Source of the DNA: Drosophila pseudoobscura
Lineage: Eukaryota > Arthropoda > Insecta > Diptera > Drosophilidae
Length of the DNA stretch: 64,000 bases
Direction: 5' to 3'
Assembly (NCBI RefSeq): GCF_009870125.1
Contig: NC_046683.1
Coordinates: forward strand, 37,339,869 to 37,403,868
Of this stretch, positions 30,671-40,860 are shown piece after piece; the first letter of the stretch is position 1, and the number at the start of each line of letters is the position of its first letter. The position numbers were made by a program, and so were the translations under genes. Under the pieces are notes generated by a model. It was not told the origin of the DNA. It saw only the letters and a program-made list of their open reading frames with translations, and did no database searches.

Positions 30671-31794
30671 TATACCCGATACTCAAAATGAGTATTGGGG
30701 TATATTAGATTTGTGGTGAAAGTGGATGTGTGTAACGTCCAGAAGGAATCGTTTCCGACCCCATAAAGTATATATATTCTTGATCAGCATCAATAGCCGA
30801 GTCGATTGAGCCATGTCTGTCTGTCCGTCTGTCCGTCTGTCCGTCCGTCCGTCTGTCCGTCTGTCCGTCCCCTTCAGCGCCTAATGCTCAAAGACTATAA
30901 GAGCTAGAGCAACGATGTTTTGGATCCAGACTTCTGTGATATGTCACTGCTACAAAAATATTTCAAAACTTTGCCCCGCCCACTTCCGCCCCCACAAAGG
31001 GCGAAAATCTGTAGCATCCACAATTTTCAAGATACGATAAAACCAAAAACGCAGAATCGTAGAGAATGACCATATCTTTTAGACTGCAGAATCTGAATTG
31101 GATCGTATTATTATTATAGCCAGCATCAAGAAAACAATTTCATTTTTTCTCGCCCTGTCTCTCTCTAACACACACGTAGCATAGGCGGCTTTGCTTAGAG
31201 TAAAACATTAGCGCCTAGATCTCAGAGACTATAAAAGCTAGAGCAACCAAATTTGGTATCCACACTCCTAATATATCAGACCGAGACGAGTTTGTTTCAA
31301 AATTTCGCCACACCCCCTTCCGCCCCCGCAAAGGATGCAAATCTGGGGATATTCACAAATCTCAGAGACTATTAACGCTAGAGTAACCAAATTTGGAATC
31401 CGCACTCCTCTTGGATCTCACTATAAAACGTGTATCTCAAAATTTCGCCCCACCCCCTTCCGCCCACACAAAGGACGAAAATCTGTTGCATCCACAATAT
31501 TTCAGATTTGAGAAAACTAAAAACGCAGAATCATAGATAACGACCATATCTATCAGATTGCTGATTCTGGATCAGATCAGATCATTTTTATAGCCAAAAG
31601 GAACAAATCAATTTGCAGTGGCTACGCAGCGCCCGACGTCACGCTCAGACTGATTTTCTGTCTCTCTCGCACGCACTCTTTGTCGTGTCGTTAAATATTA
31701 GCGGCGTCTGCCGGAGGAGAGCCATACTGACTTAGTATCGGGTATAACCGTAGAGTTGCGGTGTCCGCAGCAACTCACAACGTTCCCCCTCGTT
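30671..31794 (+). mobile_element. Complete DINE-1-type element (1,124 bp) nested in the I-like element
   Basis: It starts TATACCCGATACTCAAAATG and ends ACGTTCCCCCTCGTT. This is the best full-length reference copy in the window. It carries the microsatellite core (30810-30870), two divergent tandem sub-blocks with TTTCGCC(A/C)CACCCCCTTCCGCC (31310 and 31445), and the GA-rich end as TCTGTCTCTCTCGCACGCAC near 31658. The I-like ORF2 continues on both sides. Confidence 0.95.
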
Positions 31795-32519
31795 TTGTAT
31801 TAAAGTAATCAGTTTTGTCCTTAAATGCATCCCAGTTGGCTGAGTTTATTTCGAAGATTGGGTTGTTTTGTGTTTTATTCTGTTTGTTATTGTTAAAGAA
31901 TGTAATGAGGATAGGGAAATGGTCACTTCCGTGAAGGTCGTCGATGATTTTCCAGTTAGCGTATTGGAGAGCAAAATGATAGGTCAATATGTGTGTATGT
32001 ATTGTGAGTGGTAAAGTGTGTGGGGGATTTGTCGTTTAAGATTATAAAGTTGGTGTTATTTAGGAATTTGGCTACTGTATTGCCTCTTCCGTTATTTTTT
32101 GGTGAGCCAAGTTTGCTCCAACTGTTGAAATCACCTAAAATAAGTGAGCTTGAGTTATTGCTGAGAACATTGTGTAGGTTACTTTCGTTAAAATTTTGGC
32201 TGGGCGATATGTATGCAGAAATTATTTTAAATTTTTTCTTCGATTCAACTTCAATAGCAGTTGCATCGAAGTCAGTTTGTAAATGTATTTCCTTTGATTG
32301 GATTGAGTTGTGTATGAAGACTGCTGCTCCCCCAAAATTGGGTGAGTAGTTTTTAGCGTAAAGTGAGAAGTTGATAAGAATGGGTATATTGTGAATATTA
32401 AATAAATGTGTTTCTTGTAATGCAATTATATGCGGTTGGTATTGTTTAATAATAATTTGTAATTCATTATAGTTGTTTCTGTAGCCTCGAAGGTTCCATT
32501 GGATTATTGTCAGAGTCAT
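31795..32519 (-). pseudogene. I-like ORF2 start: AP-like endonuclease
   Basis: The frame starts MTLTIIQWNLRGYRNNYNEL at 32519. It shows the endonuclease landmarks IIALQETHLF, SLILGDFNSWSKLGSP and, after a frameshift near 31970, HGSDHFPILI. These correspond to the Asn, Glu, Asp-x-Asn and Ser-Asp-His active-site positions of the APE-like family that nicks target DNA. The catalytic motifs survive although the frame is broken and then cut by the DINE copy. Confidence 0.8.
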
Positions 32520-32824
32520 TTTTGTAAGTTTTTATCTCTTGAGTGCTGATTATTTGGGTTGTTTTTACTTGATCTGTTAGTTTTAGTCGGATTCTATTTC
32601 CATTAAGCAGTTGTTGCTACTCAAGGCGTCAGTATTGGGGTTCTTCTGTCTTGTTCTTTTGCTGCTTGAGCTTTTTAATTTGTCCGCAGCCTTAATTGCT
32701 GCTAATCTGCGCTTAGAGGTAGTTAGTGGTAGAATTTTTACATTGTTAGAGGTTGTGCTGTCTTTATGGGAATTTGATAGGGTGTTTATCTTACTGTATA
32801 TTTCTGAGTCGATATCAGGGTACG

Positions 32825-33634
32825 TTACAGTTTGGCGTTTGGATGTGGATGCTTGTTGGGGGTGTTGTTGTTTTTGTGATGCTGTGTGTTGTTGTTGTGG
32901 TGTTGTGTGTTGTGATGCTGTGTATTGTTGTTGGGAATGCGTAGAGGCCTGTGTGGTGTTGGTGACTGAAGAGAATAAGTGGGGTGTATTATCTGTGTTC
33001 CGTGTCCGTAGTATTGAGAGGGCTGTTTTGTTGTCGCATTTGTTCGTGGTTTTGATTGCTTGGAGTTCGTATTGAGTGATAAAGATAGGGCATTTTTTGC
33101 TGGTGGAGTTATGTGGGTTCGAAGAGTGCAGTTAATGCAGTGCTGGGTTTTGTTACATTTCTCTAGTGTGGTCGCGTCAATGTGAAAGTCCTCTCCGCAA
33201 TTGAAGCAAAGTTTTTTGTTTTTGCAGAATTTTTGGAGGTGTCCAAACTGGAAGCAATTGTTGCATTTCATTGGAAGTGGTATATATTGTCTGACTTGGG
33301 CTCTATGGTATCCAATCATTATGTATTCCGGTAGGGTTAGTAGGTTGAATGTTAATATGCAGACGCCAGTCTCTTTAAGAGATCCGTTTTCTCTTTTCAA
33401 AATTTTCTTTACTTCGGAGACCTGTTGGTGCGCAAGTTCTAATTGGATTTCTTCTTCTTCAATGCCTCTTAAATCGTTAGAGTAAACGACGCCCTTTGAG
33501 TAGTTAAGAGAGTTGTGTATTGTGACGTTGACGTTGATGTCGCTTGCAAGAGATTTTAGGTGTATTAGTTTTTTCGCTTGTATGTTTGTTTTCGTCTTTA
33601 TCAAAATTGTTCCGTTTCTTATTTTTTTGCACAT
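32825..33634 (-). CDS. I-like ORF1 (gag-like RNA-binding protein)
   Basis: A 269-codon frame starts MCKKIRNGTILIKTKTNIQA and continues with an RRM-like region (AKKLIHLKSLASDINVNVTI). It then carries zinc knuckles: CNNCFQFGHLQKFC, CFNCGEDFHIDATTLEKC and CINC. The C-terminus is a low-complexity His/Asn/Thr tail (NNNTQHH repeats near 32860-32930). Such proteins package element RNA. The start Met may be internal, since the I-factor ORF1 is longer at its N-terminus, and the C-terminal repeat is unusual. The frame is uninterrupted. Confidence 0.75.
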   Translation of the reverse strand: MCKKIRNGTILIKTKTNIQAKKLIHLKSLASDINVNVTIHNSLNYSKGVVYSNDLRGIEEEEIQLELAHQQVSEVKKILKRENGSLKETGVCILTFNLLTLPEYIMIGYHRAQVRQYIPLPMKCNNCFQFGHLQKFCKNKKLCFNCGEDFHIDATTLEKCNKTQHCINCTLRTHITPPAKNALSLSLNTNSKQSKPRTNATTKQPSQYYGHGTQIIHPTYSLQSPTPHRPLRIPNNNTQHHNTQHHNNNTQHHKNNNTPNKHPHPNAKL

Positions 33635-34141
33635 TTCGTGTAGTCAACTTGTTTTTTTATGAGAAAGGGGGATACCAAGTTGAGGTCTTTGTTGGGATCT
33701 GTTCTCGAGAGGTTGACGAATTTCGGTCCAGGTGTTTGTAGAAGGGTTTCAATTTGGGGAGAGAGTCTAGGCCCTCGATCTTGGGGTTCCCCCATTACGG
33801 CGCCTCTGGTTTTGATTCCGTTAGGTTGTCACTTAATTGAATATTTGTGTTTGTAACTGTTTTAGTTATAATTGTTGGTAGTTGTTGGTGATTCTACTTT
33901 GTGCGAGGTTTTGCGATGAGCTTTTAGTTAGCGTAGGCACGTTCGATCTCTAGGAGAGTAGTTTTGTGACTGGCGTATCGGGTATAACAAGCAGATGATC
34001 ATCACCAAAGCACAGCAGTGTTGCCATTTTAGATTATTTTAAGCTGGAGTTGGCTTATTTTACAGCCAAATAGCTTGAAAACCAATTTAAATGCTTATAG
34101 CTTGAAATCTAGCTTATTTAAAAGTTCAATCTGTTGAAGTT

Positions 34142-34373
34142 GAATCTGGATCAGATCAGATCATTTTTATAGCCAACAGGAACAAATCAATTTGCACTGG
34201 CTACGCAGCGCCCGACGTCACGCTCAGACTGATTTTCTGTCTCTCTCGCACGCACTCTTTATCGTGTCGTTTAATATTAGCGGCGTCTGCCGGAGGAGAG
34301 CCATACTGACTTAGTATCGGGTATAACCGTAGAGTTGCGGTGTCCGCAGCAACTCACAACGTTCCCCCTCGTT
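34142..34373 (+). mobile_element. DINE-1-type element, 232-bp terminal part
   Basis: The segment starts within the element at GAATCTGGATCAGATCAG and ends GTTCCCCCTCGTT. The TATACCC half is missing. Confidence 0.85.
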
Positions 34374-34549
34374 ATTTTTGTAATTGTAATATTTGTTAAT
34401 TTTTAGCGAAAAATCGGACAAAAATAATATTTCTTGTTCGTATTTCGGTATATCATCCAATTTTGTGTATAAATGTATGGTAATTATTTGTTGATAAATT
34501 TTAGTCACACCACAGTATTGCACATGTTTGCACATTACATACAAGCAAT

Positions 34550-34771
34550 GAATCTAAGGAGTGGCTACGCAATGTGCCGACTGATCCCACAAAATCGTAC
34601 TGCTGGGGCCAAGTTGTGCGAATTACGGCAGCATGCTGTCGCAAAAAAACATATTGCGTCCAATTCAAGCATGGCACAAACAAAATACATTTTGTTAGAA
34701 AGTCCTCAAAAACCGAGATGCAGGAGGCTGCGGTTTGTTTGTACATTGCTGAGCACTCGGCCATAGCATAA
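34550..34771 (+). pseudogene. Zinc-finger scrap of a hAT-related protein
   Basis: The plus-strand frame reads ESKEWLRNVPTDPTKSYC, then CRKKTYCVQFKHGTNKIH, then EAAVCLYIAEHSAIA and stops. The pattern of an aromatic 'W L' helix before Cys, a Cys/His finger and a following 'AEH' helix resembles the BED-like finger leader of hAT-family proteins. The finger spacing is abnormal, so the domain is probably decayed. It lies inside the hAT-type element, consistent with being its own coding remnant. Confidence 0.45.
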
Positions 34772-34937
34772 TGAAGTGAAAAAATCATGTCATTACTTAG
34801 TTAAACATTTTTAAAAAGTATATCAATAAAATTAAAGTTTCCATTATTCTGATGTGTTTTTATGGTTAGCTTATTGTTAAGCTATTTTTTTTTTAGTTTT
34901 TAGCTTGACTAGGTGACTCTAAAAAACTGGCAGCACT

Positions 34938-35204
34938 GTAGCGCAGCCCTCGACGGTCACACCTACAGCTGACCAGACCAGTGTGCCCATAGCACCTCCA
35001 TACCCGCAAGCACATCGCAGGGCTTGAATTTATTTTTGATCCAGTTCCAAAGGCAATAAAATACCACAAGAAACTTTGGGAGCCATATTTCGTATCGTTG
35101 AAGCTGACGTACGGACCATGCTGAAAAATGCTCCAAGTAAATCGAAAAGTTATGGCGAGAAACATTTTCGGTCTGTACTTTACAATTGCATTTAGGTGTA
35201 TTTT
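34938..35204. other. Unassigned sequence
   Basis: Roughly 270 bases of moderate GC content. No motifs were recognised on either strand. Confidence 0.4.
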
Positions 35205-35306
35205 TATAACCAATACTCATAACGAGTATAGGGGTATATTAGGTCGGAAGAGTTTCCGACCCCATAAACTATACATATTCTTCTGTCCGTCCCTATGAGA
35301 CGCTTG
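35205..35306 (+). mobile_element. DINE-1-type element, 100-bp scrap
   Basis: The scrap has a diverged TATAACCAATACTCATAACG start, the GTTTCCGACCCCATAAA core and the beginning of the CTGTCCGTCC microsatellite. It then meets the R1 fragment. Confidence 0.8.
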
Positions 35307-35312
35307 TTCTCG

Positions 35313-36470
35313 ATCAGAGCTCGAGCAAAACGGAGGTGAGTTAATGTCCATCGTAGGTGCTTGGGGAGTTGAAGTCGGTGTTGCCGTTTCCACTAGCTAG
35401 ACTGCGATCATGCTGCTCAAAGGCATACTTAGACGGCCGCCAGTGGTACGGTTTGCTGGAGCAAGCCTGCCATATAAGCGCAAGTATCGGTACCTAGGCA
35501 TCAAGCTGACCGGAGTCGTAGGGGCATTGTCGCGCGTACTGCGGGTCGACTGGGGACTCAGTCCCCGCGCAAAGCGGACATTATATGCCGGATACATGGT
35601 GCCACTGTGCACTATTTGGTGCCTCGGTTTGGTCCGTCGTGACGACACAAGTGGTGGCCAGGAGGCATCCAAGGGATTGTCCCGATTGGATGCCTGCCGG
35701 TATGCCGAACAGTGTCCACAGTGGCAAACAGGTGGACTGCAAGTACTTGCTGAAGCCCCCGGTTTCATCTGGTCGCCAGACGCCTAGCAATCAGCTTCAA
35801 ACTAAAGCGTAACTACCCGCTGGAGAAATAATAATCTTGTTAAGAGTTTTTTGCATCAGATCGGATCAGAAATGTCTTTTTCCGTGGAACGCGTGGAAGA
35901 CAAACGTTTGGTGAGCAGACGCACCGAATATTACCTCAAGTGGAAGGAAGGGCTACCCACGAAGATTTGGCAAATCTTAGCTGGAAGCAGAAGATGGCGC
36001 GACTAGACGAAGGCCTGTTGTGCGAGTGGCAACGCAGATGGGATAATGGTGACACCCCAGGTCGGGTGACGCACCGATTCATCCCGAACGCAGGCTTCGT
36101 CTACAGCGAGAAAAGGTTTGGCTTCACGCTGCGTGCTGGGTTGTTGCTGACGGACCACGGATCGCTCAATGCATTTCTGCACGAAAGAAGGCTTAGCGAC
36201 ACGCCTACATGTCATTGCGACGCAGAACGCGAGAGTCGTGGCTGTGGTTAGTACCCAAACGTTACGTTAAAACGTTAGAGAGCCTCAAGGCTCATCGTGC
36301 CGTTGCGCTCTCAACCAGGTACCGAGACCCATAGATCGGAAGACGTGTTAGATACACCTCGCCCCTCACCAAGGGGGGATACTTTTAATCGGAACCGGAA
36401 GAGTCGCTATGTAATTGCTATTGCTTCTTTCCTGGGGCGTTAAGTGGCGCATGGTACCAGCTTCTTGTGA
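35313..36470 (+). pseudogene. R1-clade ORF2 3' part and 3' UTR, interrupted
   Basis: Plus-strand sequence matches the minus-strand R1 elements at 52.8-62.3 kb: LLKGILRRPPVVRFAGASL and VVGALSRVLRVDWGLSPRAK near 35410-35580, FKLKRNYPLE near 35800, then after a foreign insert EDLANLSWKQKMARLDEGLL near 35958 and the C-terminal finger region. The last part (36245-36470) is 3' UTR with GATCGGAAGACGTGTTAGAT. The copy has small deletions and shifts. The insert at 35830-35957 is described separately. Confidence 0.8.
35830..35957 (+). pseudogene. Captured HP1-type chromodomain start inside an R1 fragment
   Basis: About 128 bases absent from the other R1 copies contain an ATG at 35872 that opens MSFSVERVEDKRLVSR, then RTEYYLKWK. 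This is the first half of a heterochromatin protein 1-type chromodomain: the 'VE[KR]V.DKR' strand and 'EYYLKWK' strand are standard. Two of the three methyl-lysine cage positions are visible as Phe3 and Trp24, at the usual 21-residue spacing. The domain is cut at the 'KWKG' position where R1 sequence resumes, so the third cage residue is lost. The preceding 42 bases may be its 5' UTR. It is a gene scrap, not a functional gene. I infer capture during break repair. Confidence 0.65.
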
Positions 36471-36566
36471 ATGTTTGCGAGCGACGTGGGGTATTTTTAT
36501 TGAACTATGGCGCGCGATAGTGGGGTATTTTATCACAGTATAGCGCGAGAACTATAGTTCCACAGG

Positions 36567-36775
36567 TAGGGATTTCACCCTGCGGGCAACATCTTGTCAC
36601 CGGAACAGTGGCTACTCCATGCCTACTGACGATGCTCGCACTCCGGCCGGAGAAGAAACTTCGCCACAAGCCTGCTTCTCGGCATCCCAGATCAAGGAGG
36701 CGGCGTAGTGCAGCATTCCACTCGACGTTGTCGAAGGCTCCCACGAAGACTCCGAGCACGTATTTCGACTACTTC
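36567..36775 (-). pseudogene. R1-clade RT scrap, opposite orientation
   Basis: On the minus strand FDNVEWNAALRRLLDLGCRE and FFSGRSASIVSRHGVATVPV match the RT of the R1 elements near 59090-59240. The frame is cut at both ends. Between this and the plus-strand R1 fragment (36471-36566) lies a short GC-mixed stretch with no recognised content. Confidence 0.8.
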
Positions 36776-36959
36776 CGACTTGCTTGCAATGTAGGGCCTA
36801 TTCTTGCTTGTATACTCCTTTGCAGCTTCCCCACTTAGGCATGAAACTGATGCACCAGAACCTATAATACTCCATAGGTCTTACCAAATATTTTTATTTC
36901 TACAAATGGTCTAATATCTTTTTTCATATCTACAATCGAATCTAGACTTAGCTTTTCTT

Positions 36960-37250
36960 ATAAAGTTACGAAAACGAACGGTAATGCACACGCACCTCCT
37001 CATAGTTCTCATGGCGGCATCGGAGAAACGTTGAAAAAGCTTCGTCGAAATCTTTTTTGGCCAAATATGAAAAAAGACGTCAAAGAATTTACTACCACAC
37101 CGGAACATCGAGACACATTATACTACCGCCCGTAGGAGTAGGATCTTGGCAGTTTTTACACCTGATTTTTATTGATTTCAGGATCCAAAAATCAAAAATC
37201 ACTACCATTTATTCGTGACTTCACAACTGTGTGTATTTTATCTTTTGATG
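36960..37250 (+). pseudogene. Ty3/gypsy-type integrase zinc-domain scrap
   Basis: The plus strand reads HGGIGETLKKLRRNLFWPNM followed by KKDVKEF, the HH half of the integrase zinc-binding module and its usual aromatic context. A degraded continuation (GSGSF...FIDF-like, SKIKNHY-like in shifted frames) follows. It is not the 412 family, whose sequence at this position differs. Confidence 0.6.
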
Positions 37251-38290
37251 AGCAAGATCCTCGGTAATAAGATTGGTTTGAGATCGAGAGTCAAGCAGAA
37301 CTCTGGCCAACTCTTCTCTAAGTTCGGACACTTACGATCGACGTACCTTGTTCAACAATGCCGTATGCAGACCCTGTGAGGTGAAAGCTTGATCCTGATC
37401 TGACGGAGGAGAAGTTCTCTCTTGGGTGGGCGGCAACGCGAGACTATAGCAGTCACTGTGTATCTATGCAAAATTGTATGTATTTATTGGCTTTGCATTG
37501 CAAACCTTTGCATAACCGAGGGACGCGAAAATAGAGGGCAGTTTGACACTACATGGTCTTCTGAATTGTTGAGTTCTACTGTTGGCGGATGTGGAAGAAC
37601 AAGCAAATGAACTGCGATTATGCTGCTTGCTTGGCATGACATTGTCCTGGTTTGGCCGATTCATCTGCAGACAGATCCTGGTATCGGCGATTCAAGATTT
37701 TCTCAAAGTCGGACCAAAGCGGTAATATCTCATAAGTAATCTGTTCATCCCACTTTTTTTTCGACACTGGGTGGACTCTGTTCAAAACCAGATGAATGAG
37801 CATTGTATTCAAAATTTTTTTATTGTCTCCGATCGACAGTAACGATTTATAAATCAACGAAACAGTATCGATTAGATTCCTTAGGGACGATGCGGACTGA
37901 TGCGATATTCTCGGCGGATTGAACAATGCGGAGATATTATTCGTGAATATCAAATACTCGTCGTATACTCGTTTTAGGCCCGCCAAGGCCATTCCATAAT
38001 TGGCCTCAGTGACTTGGAACGACTTTATTGTTCGTAATGTTTCATCAGAGAGGCACGAAAAAAAATGATTAAATTTCTAGAAAAGGCTAATGAAACTTTT
38101 AAACTCCGAATAACTCCCACTAAATTTGGGTAATGCCACCAACTTCGGAAGTCTAGCACGAGTTGGGGCTGAGAAAGACACTGCAAGCTTCGTATCGATT
38201 GCTGCATAAAAGGCGCCATTAAGCCACATTATCTTTGCCTTAGTTACAATCGACAGCTCTTCCAACTCGGCTGCAGACATATGTCGGAGC
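37251..38290 (-). pseudogene. BEL/Pao gag and protease-region remnant
   Basis: Minus-strand frames carry typical BEL/Pao gag motifs: LPKLVALPKFSGSYSEFKSF (38077-38280) and, after a frame break, ALAGLKRVYDEYLIF, SASSLRNLIDTVSLIYKSLL and LIHLVLNRVHP (37618-37992). Downstream on the minus strand toward 37250 are weak matches to the post-knuckle region and the protease-like 'LLDS' area. Stops and shifts are frequent. No RT or integrase of this element is present. Confidence 0.7.
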
Positions 38291-38432
38291 TTGAGATGAA
38301 AAACTTAAAAGCCACAGTATAGTACATACATTTGATTTTCATTGGTAAGTTTGATGGTTTAGAAGTTCTGAAGTGCCTTGGTTTATTTAAGCTGTGAGCC
38401 ACTGTACGTCTGGCTTTGCGAATTTGATAAAA

Positions 38433-38957
38433 ACGAGGGGGATCGTTGTGAGTGGCTGCTGCGACCGCAACTCTACATATATACCCAATATTTAGTCAGA
38501 ATGGCTTTTCCCCGGCAGATGGCGCATACATTGAGCGACAATAGTTGTGTGCGAGAGAGATCTGATCAAAATTCGCCAATCTGGTCTATGTGTATGGTTA
38601 CTCTCTATGATAGTGCGATTTTAATTTTCCCGTATCTTCCAAATTGAGGATGACACAGATTTTCCTTCTTTGTGGGGGCGGAAGGGGTGGGGCGAAATAT
38701 TAAATTTGGTTACTCTAGGTCGTATACTTAGTCGCTGAGATCTAGGCGTTCCCTTTTAGCGACAGGCAAAGCCGACCAAGAAACGTGTGTGATAAAGAGG
38801 GACAGAGCGAGAGAAAAATAAATTGTTTTCCTCATTCTGGCTATAATAATGGCACGATGTGGTTCAGATTCCACAGTCTAGAAGATATAGTCGTTCTCTA
38901 CGATTCCGCGATTTTCGTCTTTGGTGGGGGCAGAAGGGGGCGCTGCGAAGTTCTGAA
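38433..38957 (-). mobile_element. Old, diverged DINE-1-type element
   Basis: It begins ACGAGGGGGATCGTTGTGAG and retains recognisable blocks (GGGGCGGAAGGGGTGGGGCG, TTGTTTTCCTCATTCTGGCT), but is more diverged and shorter than the other copies, and its TATACCC end is lost. From 38958 to 39161 lies unassigned sequence with two copies of a TTCAAACAT[G/A]AACATATTAT motif (38969 and 39023). Confidence 0.75.
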
Positions 38958-39161
38958 AAACATTTGTTCAAACATGAACATATTATCGTCGAAACCACGC
39001 CACTTTCGGCCCCTTGCAGAATGTTCAAACATAAACATATTATTGTACACATTCACGCATCTATCCAAAAAATGCATCTCTAAAGAAATCACATAAAGTA
39101 GATAAGTAATGACAGTTCGAGTGTAAACAAAGATCTGTAGCCCATCGCAAGATACTACAAA

Positions 39162-40267
39162 ACGAGGGGGAACGTTGTGAGTTGCTGCGGAGACCGCAAC
39201 TCTACAGTTATACCCGATACTAAGTCAGTATGGCTCTCCTCCGGCAGACGCCGCTAATATTAAAAGACACGACAAAGAGTGCGTGCGAGAGAGACAGAAA
39301 ATCAGTCTGAGCGTGACGTCGGGCGCTGCGTAGCCAGTGCAAATTGATTTGTTCCTTTTGGCTATAAAAATTATCTGATCTGATCCAGATTCAGCAAACT
39401 GATAGATATGGTCATTATCTATGATTCTGCGTTTTTAGTTTTCTCGAATCTGCAATATTGTGGATGCTACAGATTTTCGTCCTTTGTGTGGGCGGAAGGG
39501 GGTGGGGCGAAATGTTGAGATATACGTTTTATAGTGAGATCTAACAGAAGTGCGGATACCAAATTTGGTTACTCTAGCCTTAATAGTCTCTGAGATTTAT
39601 GAATATCCCAAGATTTTCATCCTTTGCGGGGGCGGAAGGGGGTGTGGCGAAATTTTGAAACAAACTCGTCTCGGTCCGATATATTAGGAGTGTGGATACA
39701 AAATTTGGTTGCTCTAGCTTTTATAGTCTCTGAGATCTAGGCGCTAATGTTTTACTCTAAGCAAAGTCGCCTATGCTACGTGTGTGTTAGAGAGAGACAG
39801 GGCGAGAAAAAATGAAATTGTTTTCTTGATGCTGGCTATAATATATAATACGATCCAATTCAGATTCTGCAGTCTAAAAGATATGGTCATTCTCTACGAT
39901 TCTGCGTTTTTGGTGTTATCGTATCTTTAAAAATGTGGATGCCACAGATTTTCGTCCTTTGTGGGGGCGGAAGTGGGCTGGGCAAAGTTTTGAAATATTT
40001 TTGTAGCAGTGACATATCACAGAAGTCTGGATCCAAAACATCGTTGCGCTAGCTCTTATAGTCTTTGAGCACTAGGCGCTGAAGGGGACGGACAGACGGA
40101 CAGACGGACGGACGGACAGACAGACAGGGCTCAATCGACTCGGCTATTGATGCTGGTCAAGAATATATATACTTTATAGGGTCGGAAACGATTCCTTCTG
40201 GACGTTACACACATCCACTTTTACCACAAATCTAATATACCCCAATACTCATTGTGAGTATCGGGTA
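39162..40267 (-). mobile_element. DINE-1-type element at the outer edge of the left palindrome arm
   Basis: The element is full length, from ACGAGGGGGAACGTTGTGAG to GTGAGTATCGGGTA. Bases 39811-40267 belong to the palindrome arm and are mirrored at 51125-51581. Bases 39162-39810 are not mirrored; the right-hand copy instead carries a different DINE variant there. Confidence 0.9.
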
Positions 40268-40731
40268 AATAGACACCCGCAGTAAAATGTATCCTTTGCG
40301 TAGGTCTAACGATAATTAGAGAATACAAAATTTTACCTCCTACCTCATTGTCAAATCATATATAAGGCTCTGTTTTAAGATTAAAATTTAGTTTGAATTT
40401 ACAACTCAACTCGCAAATGTCTAGACTTTTCTTTTAAGGTCTTAGCAACATTTGTAACAGTGACATATCACAGGAGTCTGGATACAACATTTGGTTGCTC
40501 TAGCTCATGTAGTCTCCCTCTAGTAATGGGGGTCCCGATTGAACATGCCCGAAATACTTGTTTGGCTGGTTCCTACATGGGTACTTTCCGAACTAACCCT
40601 ATGGTAAACGAACGCCGAACCACTCAAAGAAGAGACAACAAATGTTGCTCTGTATACTTTACAAGCCACCGCGCACCAGCCACCGAAGAAACGAAAAAGG
40701 ATGAGAGGAAAGTGTATGGGTAGCAGCAAAT

Positions 40732-40757
40732 ACTATACAATATTGGTATTGTATAGT
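40732..40757. repeat. 26-bp hairpin resembling fused transposon ends (left arm)
   Basis: ACTATACAAT and ATTGTATAGT form 10-bp stems around a 6-base loop. The outer sequence (TATAGTCTTTGGTACC) matches the end of the long-inverted-repeat element at 6578-7314, so this may be two abutting ends of that family. Confidence 0.7.
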
Positions 40758-40860
40758 CTTTGGTACCATTTTGTTCCGCAATAAAAAATATGTTTAATTT
40801 TTAATATGAAATTAATTTAATATGAATATTGAGGATATATGTATATGTATGTATTATGTA

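Larger units (their letters stand above)
30085..33960 (-). mobile_element. I-clade non-LTR retrotransposon with a nested DINE copy
   Basis: Minus-strand order is 5' leader (about 33640-33960), ORF1 (33634-32825), ORF2 endonuclease (32519 to 31795), DINE insertion, ORF2 continuation to the start of the RT (30670 to 30085). The 3' two-thirds of ORF2 is missing and the break abuts the CR1-like element. The I-element assignment comes from the ORF2 start style (MTLTIIQWNLRGYRNNY) and the ORF1 knuckles. Confidence 0.8.
34016..34937. mobile_element. hAT-type element with a nested DINE fragment
   Basis: The left end CAGTGTTGCCATTTTAGA and the right end TCTAAAAAACTGGCAGCACTG are inverted copies with small differences and begin with the CAGTG typical of hAT ends. 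Flanking octamers are AAGCACAG on the left and TAGCGCAG on the right, matching at six of eight positions, which suggests an aged 8-bp duplication. The interior holds a zinc-finger scrap and a DINE fragment at 34142-34373. AGCTT-rich subterminal repeats occur near both ends. Confidence 0.6.

Noticed and set aside
36003..36215. Minus-strand 70-codon frame in the R1 fragment
   Set aside because: Antisense to a clear R1 plus-strand coding match.
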